In this document: one piece after another, positions 1 through 33,579 of the stretch
Layout of the letters: every line of letters begins with the position of its first letter
How positions within the stretch are numbered: position 1 is the first letter of the stretch
DNA from: Echinometra lucunter
Lineage: Eukaryota > Echinodermata > Echinoidea > Camarodonta > Echinometridae
NCBI GenBank assembly: GCA_029962745.1
Contig: CM057161.1
Location: 4,854,400-4,918,399 of the forward strand
Reading direction: 5' to 3'
DNA: 64,000 nt
Notes under the pieces: generated by a model
Seen by the model: the letters and a program-made list of their open reading frames with translations, nothing else
Databases searched by the model: none
Told to the model about the DNA's origin: nothing
Translations under genes and position numbers: made by a program

Positions 1-353
1 ATTAAACTTGGCCAGCAGTATTTAATTAAATTCTATAAATGGAGGAATCATTAGGGCTGCAACTATAAAGAAGATTAACTCACCAAAATAGTCAAAGTTG
101 AACAAAGTGCTGGTCAAGTGGAAAGAGAAAGAGCGTAGTCAGCTGTTTTAAGTATTGTTTACATATCAGCTGTGCAAATGTATGAAGTGCCGTTTGGTGA
201 ACCGTGTGTTTGCGCGTACTGAACTACCACCCCCCCCCCTATCTAATTTCCCTTTCCGAAGCCCAGGTATTGTTACGTCAGTTCAGAACTCCCGTGGTAA
301 TCGGCTTGGTTCAATAGGGCCAAGTCGATGGGTTCATACCTCCCTTATGGTAT
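1..353. other. no recognisable gene
   Basis: I see no recognisable coding sequence, RNA gene or bounded repeat here. A short open frame at 155-379 is proline-rich only because of a C-run and has no family resemblance that I know. Confidence 0.4.
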
Positions 354-560
354 GTGGTGGCAGCATTACTTATTGGTAGGAGGGTCTCACATTACACAGC
401 CATGCAAACATCAAACAAAGAAATGAAGAAAGATATTCAAGAGTTGGAGGAAAGACAGAGGGAAGCAGATGAGGAGCTCATGGAAAGAGACAGGCAAAGA
501 AGGATGGAGGTAGAAGAGAGATATTCAAGAGTTGGAGGAAAGACAGAGGGAAGCAGATGA
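354..560 (+). pseudogene. hypothetical charged coiled-coil fragment
   Basis: An open frame of 68 codons is rich in Glu, Arg and Lys with heptad-like spacing (for example ELEERQREADEEL), as in a coiled coil. I do not recognise a family. Such tails occur in Myb/SANT-like proteins of Harbinger-type transposons, which would suit the surroundings, but that is a guess. An 88-bp tandem duplication (431-606) falls inside it; 88 is not a multiple of three, so the second copy is read out of frame and the reading frame ends. Probably a decayed fragment, possibly chance. Confidence 0.2.
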
Positions 561-606
561 GGAGCTCATGGAAAGAGACTGGCAAAGAAGGATGGAGGTA
601 GAAGAG
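431..606. repeat. 88-bp tandem duplication
   Basis: Positions 431-518 are repeated at 519-606 with a single mismatch (CAGGC versus CTGGC). The near identity means the duplication is recent. It interrupts the charged coiled-coil frame that starts at 354. Confidence 0.9.
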
Positions 607-1065
607 TGAAGGAGAGGAGAGGATACTCTGTAGATGGATTATGGATTCATTGTGAAGAAATATTCCAAGTTGGGACATTTTTCACCTGTAACTAGAAAGT
701 CCTGAAAGTACCAAAGTTTAGAAAGTAAATTCTGTTCCACAAGCTGAAAAGTGCAAACTCTTCATCAAAAGTACATGTGAATGCAAGCAACAGAGTCCTA
801 CATGTATAGGCAGTACTGATGGGAAGGTGGCTAAATACAGTCAAAATTTGAAGAAATGGCCAATGCTGCTTCTCACTAAATGATCAGTTCTGTAGTTGGA
901 ATTTGGTGTCTACCAACTGAAAAGTTGTCAAGATATCATGATGAAATTTAAACAAGGACAAACCAGAAACTTAATACTCCCATGCCACTATGGGGTATAA
1001 AGATATAAAATGAAATGAAGTAAATGCACATCTAATACCTGAGGTACCAGGACCGTACCCTGGTG

Positions 1066-1350
1066 ATGCAGAGCGCTAAGTACTTGAAGGGAACAAGAAT
1101 GTCCATCATGGAGGATCTCCTGAACAGGGCAAGGGATCAGCACCATGCCCAGATACCTGGCATGAGAGCAACCCACTCTGCAAGGAAACTCACTTACTTC
1201 TTCAGAAGTGAGCCATGGGAGCTCTACATAGATCGGATGTTCCCGCCAATGGAGAGACAAGCCGAGTTTGTTCAACAACAACTGGTAGGAATACCAGTCC
1301 GAAAGGTGTCTGAACGAGATGCGAAAGCGAGTCCAAAAACATTGCACTAG
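1066..1350 (+). CDS. unrecognised open reading frame
   Basis: An open frame of about 94 codons from an ATG at 1066 to a TAG after 1347. Its composition looks protein-like (mixed hydrophobic and charged, no low complexity; for example a segment SEPWELYIDRMFPP), and it sits just upstream of the piggyBac-like left end. I recognise no domain. It could be part of a transposon, a host exon fragment or chance. Confidence 0.2.
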   Translation: MQSAKYLKGTRMSIMEDLLNRARDQHHAQIPGMRATHSARKLTYFFRSEPWELYIDRMFPPMERQAEFVQQQLVGIPVRKVSERDAKASPKTLH

Positions 1351-1663
1351 CTATGCCACTCCTGGCAAAGCGACAGATTTTCTGAATTCAACCAGAGGAA
1401 TTTTTGTAAACAGCTACAAGAATTTTTTGACAAATGAAGGTATAGTAACACAACAGTGCTGTTAAGTGTTAACCCATTAGCGACAGCATTCCACATTATG
1501 TGGTTTGCACCATTTACAAGAAAATAAGAAGTTTGATGATCTACTAAGACTTGGCCAGGCAATGTTGAAAATTTTTAACCTATCTGAACACTCTTTTCTT
1601 TGTTATTAAATTGTTTGTTATTAAATCAAATTTTACTATCAGGTTAATTTTCTGCAGTCAATT

Positions 1664-1960
1664 TTGACTACTTTTACTAAAGTTTACTACTTCATGGAGG
1701 TGTTTTCCACCAAATGTAGAAAACATTGCATCTCTTACCGGGGTTATATGTATACCGTGAGAAGCAAAAAGAACAGAATGGTGTATTGGAGATGCACGCA
1801 TAAAACTACCTGCTCGGGCACACTTGTCACAGGGCTGGGGGGTATCCAGATCCCACCAAAAACATCGAGCACTCACATCTCGCAAATGTGGATGTAGTGG
1901 CAGTGAAGCAAACCCAATCTGAAATCAATCGTGACACAAAGAGAGAGCTTGTTTTTTGTT
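1664..1960 (+). pseudogene. FLYWCH-type zinc finger fragment
   Basis: The translation shows the FLYWCH pattern: an aromatic lead-in (GYMYTVRSKKNRMVYWRC), then Cys (TTCSGTL), and the closing His pair (EHSH) some 20 residues on. The closing pair lies in another frame, so a 1-base shift in or near the G-run around 1837-1842 separates the CC half from the HH half. FLYWCH domains are C2H2-like zinc binders found in chromatin proteins and in DNA transposases. Here the domain sits between a piggyBac-like terminus and piggyBac transposase sequence, followed by a pyrimidine-rich stretch ending in CAG near 1995 that could be an intron acceptor. This suggests it was an N-terminal DNA-binding exon of that transposase. 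Non-functional as it stands. Confidence 0.6.
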
Positions 1961-2063
1961 TTTTTAATTTGATGTTTCCTCCTATTCTAATTCAGCTCTT
2001 GGTCCTGAAAACCAATAGGGATGCCCAGCAAAACAGGGCTGCCAACCTGAATCTCCCTCAGTG

Positions 2064-2275
2064 ACAACCAGTAACAGAGTATGAAATGAGTTTTGGGGAA
2101 TAAGAGTGTACATGAGAGTGCTTTTCCTCCCTGAATTAAGCATGTATTGGAGCAATGACGAAGTATGTGGTAATTTGTATGATGCCAAAGTCATGAAGAG
2201 GACTCGCTTTGATGAAATCGGCACAAACTTGCATGCAGACAGTGAGCAAAACCTCCCTAGGGACAACCCCCAAAT
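2064..2275 (+). pseudogene. piggyBac transposase, N-terminal part
   Basis: Reads PVTEYEM in one frame and then, after a frameshift, a stretch with MYWSNDEVCGN, KVMKRTRFDEI and DNP. This is the order seen in the DDE_Tnp_1_7 (piggyBac) family before the catalytic core: E-M, Y-W-S, then V-M-x-R-x-R-F-x-x-I, then the DNP segment. Similarity stops at about 2275, where the gypsy-related segment begins. The first catalytic Asp region is not present on either side of the insertion, so more than a clean insertion has happened. Confidence 0.7.
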
Positions 2276-2340
2276 CCAGCGGGTCGCATTTGCCGTCCAA
2301 GAATCTATTGGAGTAACAACATCAGCTGTGATTTGTATTT

Positions 2341-3915
2341 CAGGGAGTGGCCCTGAAGTGAGGTTGGTAGGAGGTAATCCCGGACCACCACGCCTTTGCG
2401 TGGCTTCCGTTGAGGAAGAGGCCCCTTTAACTGCGGAGCGCCTTCGTGCTGAGCAGGAGGCCGACGGCCAATTGGCAGGAATCCAGGAATGGCTGATAGA
2501 TGGAAAAGAACCATCTGCGGCCACAGTCATGTTATGGGGGCCGGTGGAGAAGAATCTGTGAATTAACCGCAAGCTATATGTGATGCAGGATGGACTCCTC
2601 TGTCAACGCACCGACGATGGTTATGTCCTCGTGGTTCCACGTTCCCTCCAAGAGGAAGTATTGGAGGTGAACCATAACCTGCCGGCGGCAGGACACCCCG
2701 GTCGAGATAGGATGGTGGCTGTCCTGCGCACCAAGTATTTTTGGTACCGTATGAGATGGAGTGTCGACCGGTTCGTTAGGGAATGCCCAGAGTGCAACAG
2801 GAACAAGATTCGGGGACGCTATGGCAAAAGTCCCATGCGAAATTATCACGCGGGTTCGCCAATGGAGTGCGTCCATTTGGATTTCCTGGGGCCCCTCCCA
2901 AAGTCAAAGGAGGGAAACGAGCACATACTGATGATGGTGGACCAGTTCATCAAATGGGTGGAGTGTTTACCTCTCCCGTCCCAAACTGCTGAAGTTACGG
3001 CCCGAGCAGCTGTCGGGGAATTCTTCTGCAGGTTTGGGTACCCATTTGAGATCTTCACGGATCAAGGTCGGAACTTTGAAAGCCGGCTTTTCCGGGATGT
3101 TTGTAAGGTCCTCCGGATTCATAAAGCGCGCACCACCCCGTATTGCCCATCAGCAAACGGACAGGTGGAGCGCTACAACCGGACCCTAATGAACCCTGTC
3201 CGATGTTTCATCGGGGAGACACAGAACAGTTGGGATCATTGTCTACCCCAGCTGGCCGGAGCACTGCGTAGCGCAGTGAACCGTAGCACAGGCTTCACTG
3301 CCAATCGGCTAATGCTGGGAAGAGAAACAAATCAACCGGCGGATCTGATGTATCCAGTCCCAAGGAGAACCCCTGCTTCAGACCCCGAGTCGTATAGTGA
3401 GGAACTCCGCCAAAATCTGGAGAAAGCCCACGAGGTAGCCCGGGAGAAACTACGTACGACGCTGGAACGCCTCAAGAGGGACTATGATGTCCGATCCTTC
3501 CGCCGGATGTATAAAGAGGGTGATCTGGTTTACATCCTGGACTCCGCCCATGTCAAGGGGTGCTGCAAGAAGCTAAGCCCACCTTGGAAGGGTCCAGCCA
3601 GGGTGATCCAGTGTATAACACCTGACCTATATCGTCTTCAACAGAAGAATACCCTGTTTACCGCCCATCAGGACCGGTTAAAACTCTGTACAAACAGAGA
3701 GGCACCTGCCTGGTGTCGAACCCGCCCACCTAAGCGGGACGACATCTTTTGTCTCTGCCGAAAACCGGATGATGGTGGCTTCATGATCTACTGTGACAAA
3801 TGTCACAAGTGGTATCATGGGCGGTGTGTTGGGAGTTCCCGAGGATGAAGGAAAGAAGCTGGCCCAGTACCATTGTCCTCTGTGTCGCATAGAGGCGGAG
3901 GCGAACCAGGAGTAG
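2341..3915 (+). pseudogene. Ty3/gypsy-type integrase with C-terminal PHD finger
   Basis: The frame opens in the RNase H-integrase linker (about 2380-2560), meets a TGA at 2559-2561 where relatives usually have Trp, and continues in the same frame to 3838. Visible parts: the zinc-binding HHCC region (NHN, GHPG, CPEC) near 2670-2805; the catalytic D-D-E core with Asp in HLDFLGP (about 2880), Asp in FTDQGRNF (about 3060) and Glu in NGQVERYNR (about 3170); a basic C-terminal domain; and then a PHD finger from about 3747. A 1-base frameshift near 3830 divides the finger. Reverse transcriptase and RNase H are absent, so this is a 5'-truncated relic inside a piggyBac copy. It cannot make an active integrase. 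Confidence 0.85.
3747..3915 (+). pseudogene. PHD finger at the integrase C-terminus
   Basis: The finger begins FCLCRKPDDGGFMIYCDKCH, followed by KWYHG, the layout of CFP1/ING/TAF3-like PHD domains that read methylated H3K4. The last Cys pair (HCPLC) is reached only in the next frame, which runs on to a TAG at 3913-3915. The Trp of KWYHG matches the cage Trp position in methyl-lysine-reading fingers. In the intact ancestor it may have steered integration to active promoters (inference). Confidence 0.75.
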
Positions 3916-4259
3916 TGCGGCAGTCCTGTAAAAGGATATACGGGAAGGGGGTCCCAGCCCAGATATTTACGACCTCGATATTAACCTATTTTTTCCGTTC
4001 TTTTTGTATCTCCCCTGCAGGTTTCTCTACCGTTCGTGCCTGCTACCCAGCTTAAGTTGAGCGGGAACTGGAACTGGTTACCTTCTGTTCTGAGGGAGAA
4101 CCCCATAGGTTATAGAGAGCTTCGACCCCCAGTTGGGGGATGGCGGAGTGGACGTCGTTAGGTCGGGGTCTGGTGACTCTCCTTCAGAGAGCCATCCTAG
4201 ACCGGACGCTGCTATACCCCGGAACCATAATCCTGGGAATGCTGGCGATTCCGGGTGAG
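3916..4259 (+). other. 3' flank of integrase, no recognised coding
   Basis: GC-richer than the host DNA and similar in base use to the integrase before it. A purine-rich tract (GGGAAGGGGG, about 3943-3952) could be a polypurine tract. No domain is recognised in any frame, though a frame at 4140-4258 is open. Ends where antisense SKP2 similarity begins. Confidence 0.3.
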
Positions 4260-4728
4260 CAATGTATCTCCATCAAGCTGGCAACTCTCAAGACTCAGTT
4301 TGCGGAGGGTGTAACATCTACCCAGGATGGCTTGGACGTTGGCTGGGTTATCATTGATACATGCTGAAAGATCTAAGGATTCCAGTTGTAAGGGGTTTTC
4401 ATTACGGGTAGGGAGAGATCTGTCAAGATCAGTAATTTCCATTGCAGTCTCCTCAAGGTCAGCATCAAGGACAGGTCCATTAATTGTACAGCGAGAGAGT
4501 TTAATATGGACCATACCTCTTTGCAGAACCAATCCAAGAACACCAGGTATGAAATTACGTGATGAAAGGTCCATCCTTCTCCATAGCTCTTCATCATAGC
4601 TTAGTGGTCTCCATCTCCTACAGACTTTGGCACAGTTAGACTTTTCTTTGGTAACCAGTGAAAAATGGATAGAATCACTTCATCAGATAGATACAAGAAG
4701 GGATCGTTATCCTCTGACTGTCCATTGC
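4260..4728 (-). pseudogene. SKP2-like F-box and first leucine-rich repeats, fragment
   Basis: On the minus strand this reads an F-box (LSDEVILSIFHWLPKKSL, then VCRRWRPLSYDEELW), a linker (MDLSSRNFIPGVLG) and leucine-rich repeats (LQLESLDLSACINDNPANV, LRKLSLESCQLDGDTLL). This is the order of SKP2, the substrate receptor of the SCF ubiquitin ligase that targets p27. Cys before VCRRW is reached only after a 1-base frameshift at about 4635-4650. Only the F-box and about two repeats are present; upstream residues and most of the LRR domain are missing. There is no intron inside it. It lies between a plus-strand integrase and a plus-strand TatD fragment, so it is a displaced host-gene piece rather than a resident gene. 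Confidence 0.7.
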
Positions 4729-4926
4729 TTTTAAAGATGCGACGCTCACAGCTGCAGTTCTTTCCATTGTGAATATGATTCTGTGCTGAGCTTCTAACAG
4801 CCGTAGGACTGGGTGTGGTATGAACAACAGATGATTTCTTCTGGGTTGGCTAAGTCTGTCCTTTCATGACCTGGTTCATCCATGATGATGTAATCCATCG
4901 CTAGTGGAGACGACATGGCCAAGTTG
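4729..4926 (+). other. spacer with weak TatD-like frame
   Basis: Between the SKP2 fragment and the clear TatD tail. Short open stretches with stops on both strands and no confident assignment. It may hold decayed upstream TatD sequence. Confidence 0.25.
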
Positions 4927-5248
4927 AGACAGTTGTTGGCTATGCTACTTCGGCTATGCGGGCACAGTTCGAAGATTCGGGGAGGACCAGGTGCAAACGC
5001 TCCGAAGGGTTCCCCATGACCACCTCCTATTGGAGACGGATTCCCCGCATTTGTCGATAGACCCATGGGTACAGCCCAATACCCCTCTCCATATTGGGGA
5101 AGTGGCTGAATATGTGGCGCGATACCGCTGAGTTGACCTGGAGACCTTGCTCCAGGCAGAACGCCATCCGCCTATATGGGCCATGGCATTCTGGCTAAGT
5201 GCCAGGGTGCTGGGATGCGAGCTTATTACCCGGTATATTCGGGAGTAG
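4927..5248 (+). pseudogene. TatD-like metal-dependent nuclease, C-terminal part
   Basis: The plus-strand frame reads FGYAGTVRRF, then PHDHLLLETDSPHLS, NTPLHIGEVAEYVARYR and, after a TGA at 5129-5131, continues in frame to a TAG at 5246-5248. The LETDSP motif with its metal-binding Asp and the following NTP...I..VA..VA segment are the signature of the TatD/TATDN family of the amidohydrolase fold. The N-terminal metal ligands (DxHxH) were not found, so at best half a domain is present. TATDN2-like paralogues are numerous in marine invertebrate annotations; a link to mobile elements is my inference from this context. Confidence 0.65.
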
Positions 5249-5790
5249 GGCACGCATCCATATTATTTTCCTTCTATTTTTGAAGGGTCGAATATTCCTT
5301 ATTTTAGCAAGGTTTTACTTGCTCGACCCTGTTTTTACTTCATTGTTGTTTTTAGTGTTAGGCCGTGTTTTGGCTCAGTATTGGTAGCGTTTGGTACCTA
5401 ACCGTTTTTGTTTTTTTATCTGGTCACGGCCGAAGTATTTGTTTCATGTTTTGGCCCCGTGTTTATATGGGTGGGTTGGTTTTTTTCTGTTTTTTCCTAA
5501 AAAGCAGTGAAAATTCTTTTTTGCTCTTCTCCGGGAAATTCGGGAGAAGACGTGGAGTTTCCCTACTCACCAAATTGGGTGGTTTTATTTCAGTTCGATT
5601 TTTTGGTTGGGATCTATTTTTCAAAACGGGGGTGAGTGTAGTAGTGACTCCCTTTTTTCCCCACCTTACTCGATGTCCTCCGAAGATGGCCGAGGACGGC
5701 CGAGACCTGGCCACGTGACCTGGGATCCCGCATGCCTTGCCAGTGAGATCGGAACCAGTGTGAATACAAGCCAATCTTGCTGTTTTCATC
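5249..5790. other. possible LTR or tail of the inserted segment
   Basis: No coding. Contains a stem-loop with arms AGGGTCGA (about 5283) and TCGACCCT (about 5322), T-rich tracts, and a GC-rich stretch before piggyBac similarity resumes. Could be the 3' UTR/LTR of the retroelement, but no second copy exists in the window to test this. Confidence 0.3.
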
Positions 5791-5845
5791 GGTTGTGATC
5801 CCAAGGACAGTAAGGACAATTCTTACTTTCGTATTTATAATTCCG

Positions 5846-6430
5846 TAGTTATATTGTTTGCCTTGCCACTCCAGGCGCGGCTTCACCACCTTGGATTTTG
5901 CCAATTCATGCCCAAAAAGCCTACAAAATATGGAGTGAGAGTGTGGATGAGAGTAGACCCAGTCTATGGTTTCTGTAACGAGTTTCGAGTCCACACAGGA
6001 AGAGTAGTTCAAGATGCGCAAGAGGGAGGACTGTCTACACGTGTGGTGACGGACTTGAGCAAAAGGCTGGGGGGACATGGGCACATTGTCAATATGGACA
6101 ATTTTTTTTTAGTTCTGTAGATTTATTTAAGAGACATACAAGTGAGAACATACTTAAATCGCGGGATGGTTCTCATGAACTGGAGAGGTTTGCCAAGTGA
6201 CATTGTTTCCAGGGCTCGTTTGGTGGAGCAAAGGGAATGCAACATCACTCATAAAGGAAGCATGACTGCCTATGCCTGGAAAGATAAATGGGTGGTAAAG
6301 CTCCCCTCGACCACACCACTGAGGGTACAATAGTGGAGAGGTCGCAGCATATTGGTAGCAAGAAGGAGGTCCCCTGTCCCATCGCCCTCCATCAGTACAA
6401 CACCCACATGAATGGGGTAGATCGTACAGA
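5846..6430 (+). pseudogene. piggyBac transposase, catalytic core and C-terminal part
   Basis: Three open pieces in sequence. The first (to TAG at 6118) has FMPKKPTKYGVRVW, then GGHGHIVNMDNFF, which carries the second catalytic Asp (MDNFF). The second (6142-6330) has NWRGLPSDIV and the segment YAWKDKWVVKL. The third (from about 6288) ends with YNTHMNGVDRTDQ, the third catalytic Asp region. Order and spacing match PGBD/piggyBac transposases. Stops and two frame changes disable it. Similarity ends after GVDRTDQ at about 6430. Confidence 0.75.
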
Positions 6431-6499
6431 CCAGAGAGGAGAACGGCAAATCCAACAGCACATAAGAGCAGAAGATGGTGGGTCTACATCTTCTGTTTT

Positions 6500-6960
6500 C
6501 TCTTTGATGTATCTTTGTCAAAAAAAAAAAGAAACAGACAAAAAACAGGTTTACAAGTACATTTATCAAAATTAAGGACTATCCAAGGACAATTTCCTCT
6601 TTCCTTTTTAAGAAGGGATGTCTGGAATAAAATACCAACTGATAATAAATCAAAATTATCCAGAAGCATTTTTAGGAAATCATTAAAGGAACATCTTTTA
6701 AGTAAATAAGTATGTTTTACTCTATATATACATGTATGTGTAACACCATGCTATTCAGTGTGGTTGTAATTGTTATGTTTATAATGGAATTAATATCTTT
6801 TACTATGTAAATTTTTAAGAGGGAGCAGGTTAAATTGGCATTGGTCCCAATTACCAGCTATTTTCATACATGTTTCAATCCTGTAACAATATTTACTGTA
6901 TGACCAATCTTGTACACATCATGTTATTGTTGGTGAATAAATCATATCATATCAAATCAA
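6500..6960 (+). mobile_element. LINE 3' end (reverse transcriptase tail plus 3' UTR)
   Basis: An open frame at 6515-6709 reads TIQGQFPLSF, then VWNKIPTDNKSKLS and FRKSLKEHLLSK, the usual last residues of CR1/L2/RTE-type LINE open reading frame 2 (R-x-x-G-x-x-x-WN-x-LP ... FK-x-x-LK). It is followed by about 200 bp of AT-rich 3' UTR and a short simple-repeat tail near 6935-6958 (CATAT/CAAAT units), as LINE 3' tails have. Severely 5'-truncated; inserted at the end of the piggyBac relic. Confidence 0.65.
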
Positions 6961-7130
6961 ATGCCCTCGTTCTTATGGATGAATCAGCAGCACACCATAG
7001 AGTTAATCAGAAAGGTGGCCACATACCATGCACTATGCTGAAATTCTGAATGGAGCTAGCGAAGCAGCTCATGGCCCACAAAGACGAAGAAAGAGTGGAT
7101 GAAGATCATCCAGTCATTGCATTGAATTCG

Positions 7131-7382
7131 TCCAGCGGATAGTGAATTAATTCTGGAGACAGTAGTCACGGATGTCTTGCCTCTTCTTGTACCATGCAGA
7201 AAGTGGAACACAGATCGCAGATATTTGGTTACTTCTCATCAGTTCAATGTATAGGACTCCACTGGAAATAAGCCTATTTTGGCTTTCATGGGCTATCCTG
7301 TCAAGGTATTTGATGTTTTCATACCTATATTTGTATTCCATGTGTTATACCTGACAAATAAATTCAATCAATCAATCAATCA
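7131..7382 (+). mobile_element. LINE-like 3' end with (AATC)n tail
   Basis: AT-rich sequence containing AATAAA at about 7356 and ending in AATC units (7361-7382), the hallmark of 3' ends of non-LTR elements copied by target-primed reverse transcription. No reverse transcriptase residues are recognised in it. Confidence 0.45.
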
Positions 7383-8002
7383 GAAACGTTCACGTAGATG
7401 TTGTAATGACTGCCGAAAGTAATGCAGTTTGTGGAAAGTGGACTATAGCTCGAGTAATTCAGATGGTAAAGTTAGGAATGTAAAACTCAAAACTGTATCC
7501 GAGAGTCCCGACTTGGGTAATTATAAGCAAAACAAACTACATGAAGTGTAGCCAGAGCATTTGCGTGAATAGCCTCCCTGAGGTGGTTTAATGTAGGACT
7601 CATACTCCAAAGACAAGACAAAACAAGTGTCCATCAGCTCATATAACTATGGTCAGTGTAATAAACAGGAAGCATCCTCACTGTACACTAACCCAACTGT
7701 CAGCTGAGGAACCGTAGGTGTGAAATTCAACATTTCAGCAAACTTCGACTGAAGTACATCACAGACCCTTCATCAGATAAGTTCCTAATCTTCTTAAGAT
7801 ATATCACAATTTTGTTCTTACACGTTTTTACCCAAGATTCAAATGTAGTCACAGAATCAAAAGCCTGGGTTCACCCTGTCTACATGATGTTCCCAAGACC
7901 AGAAAGTGGAGAAAATTAATTTCATCCATTTTAGCTTTCAGGAAGAATGCAAGTAGGGATGGTTTGCTTGATTCTAGTATCCATTTGCCTACATCATTAT
8001 AC
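7383..8002. other. intergenic, nothing recognised
   Basis: No open frame above background, no tandem repeat and no inverted termini that I could see. Confidence 0.5.
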
Positions 8003-8431
8003 AGAACTGCCAACCTTCAGGTACAAAAAATTTGTACTCAGAAATTCTAAAAATCATATTTTTCACCAAAAATTCATATATTTTCTCAAGAATGAAATGT
8101 TGCAGCTTACCAAGGCCTGAGCCAGCAAACGCAGCATAGAGGGAAGCTAGCTTCAAGAGTTCCCCCATCAACCCACCGCCGAAACCCTGGGGAGATATTC
8201 ACGAAGCTCGGCTAGGAGTTACTTCGTGCACAGTGGCTTGTGTGTGCGTGCACTTTCCAATTCAGCGCTTCCGCACATGCTGCATAACCTGTGTATTATT
8301 AGGTATGAAGATACCCTTTCTGTCATTTTCTTAAAAATTACTCTAATATCCCCGCGAATTCGTAATTTTTGGATGCATTTTCGTATTTTCGTATTCCCTA
8401 CGGATTTTTGGAACGGTTGGCAGCTCTCATG
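8003..8431. mobile_element. candidate MITE with AGAxCTGCCAACC ends
   Basis: The left end reads AGAACTGCCAACC and the right end, in reverse complement, AGAGCTGCCAACC, so two roughly 14-bp inverted termini enclose about 425 bp of non-coding DNA. I could not define a target duplication, so the superfamily is open. Confidence 0.4.
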
Positions 8432-9110
8432 ATAAGGGAACCAAGAGTTTTTCCAACACAACAGCAAAAATTGCATTTTTCCTTATTTTGGATATGCCAA
8501 AAAGTGATGAAGTTTTCTTTTTTGTAGCAACAGAATACATCTCTTTTTAATACAGTTGATAAATCCACAACTTACACTTAATCAACTGACCAGGTACTCG
8601 AGCATAATATCCAAGTGACCATCACTACTGTTACCAACACCAGACAGACAACACACCATCCAGAAAATTATTTTACCCTTAATAGATAAGAATCAGTCGT
8701 TTTGGAATTGGTGTGGAATAGTGTAAATGATGCTAAAAATACTGGACAAACATATGGTTCAAATCCCCTTCACCCACATGTTTACGAAAAAGTTACTCTT
8801 ATGACTACTGTTTTGCTCAATAATGCCATGAAATCCAATCTTCCATATACTGATCAGTTAAAATGACAATTTGTTGAGTTGCACTGAATCATACCTTTCA
8901 TGATAAAAAGTAGTTTTGTACATACACAAAGTAATAATTAAGGAGCTTCAACTTAAAGATCTAAATTGCACAATTTCAATCATTCAAACTCATCTCCTAG
9001 GTATTTTTCTTGTACTGTGCAGCCCTTGACAAACTTGATAACATCTTAAATTCCACCAACATTCCACTCATACTTCCTATTCCAACGCATCGAGCAATGC
9101 GAAGGCTAGT
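8432..9110. other. probable AFG2A 3' UTR or downstream DNA
   Basis: Downstream of the AFG2A stop on the minus strand. No coding sequence or repeat structure recognised; a clear polyadenylation site was not identified. Confidence 0.35.
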
Positions 9111-9818
9111 ATACTCCCGACACTCCTTCTAGAACTGGTTGATGTCTTGGATGGTCTTAATTTGACACTGATCCACCTTTGGTCACAGAGAGTTGAATAA
9201 ACATCATTCTATGTGAAGACCAGTCTTTTGATGCACCTTGTAGAATTGGATGTCTTGATTGGTCTGGAGTTTGCGGTTGGTCAATTCTTGGTCATTTCAG
9301 TTACATGACCATTGCATTCAATGGCCATCATGCTGTGTGAAGACCACTCTTCTTCTAGTATTCCTCATAGAATCTGATGCTATCTTGAGTGGTCTGAAGT
9401 TCGAGGTTGGTCAAGGCTTGGTCACTTCAGTTAAATGACCATCACATTCAATGACCATCATGCTGAATGAAGATCACTCTTCTTCTAGTATTCCTCATAG
9501 AATCTGATGCTATCTTGAGTGGTCTGAAGTTCGAGGTTGGTCAAGGTCTGGTCACTTCAGTTTAATGACCATCACATTCAATGACCATTATGCTGAATGA
9601 AGATCACTCTTCTTCTTGTGCACCTTGTAGAATCGGATGTCTAGAGTGGTCTGAAGTTCGAGGTTGGTCAAGGCTTGTCACTTCAGTTAAATGACCATCA
9701 CATTCAATGACCATCATGCTGAATGAGGACCACTCTTCTGATGTCTTGAGTGGTCTGAAATTTGAGGTTGGTCAATGCTTGGTCATTTCAGTTAAATGAC
9801 CATCACATTCAATGACCA

Positions 9819-33579
<23,761 letters not shown>

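Larger units (their letters stand above)
1473..6480 (+). mobile_element. piggyBac-like transposon copy, broken and invaded
   Basis: The left end reads TTAA (1469-1472) followed by CCCATTAGCGACAG, the arrangement expected for piggyBac elements: TTAA target duplication with ends starting CCC. Downstream on the plus strand come a FLYWCH zinc finger (1664-1960) and pieces of a piggyBac-type DDE transposase (2064-2275 and 5846-6430). About 3.5 kb of other material lies between the two pieces: a gypsy integrase, an SKP2 fragment and a TatD fragment. The right inverted end was not found; a LINE 3' end replaces sequence after about 6430-6500. The copy is dead: several stops and frameshifts. Subterminal bases TCCACATTATGTGGTTTG at 1490-1507 are identical to those of the MITE at 46422, which ties the MITEs to this element. 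Confidence 0.7.

Noticed and set aside
5614..6084. 156-codon minus-strand frame
   Set aside because: Antisense shadow of the piggyBac piece and the GC-rich tail; the plus strand has clear family motifs.
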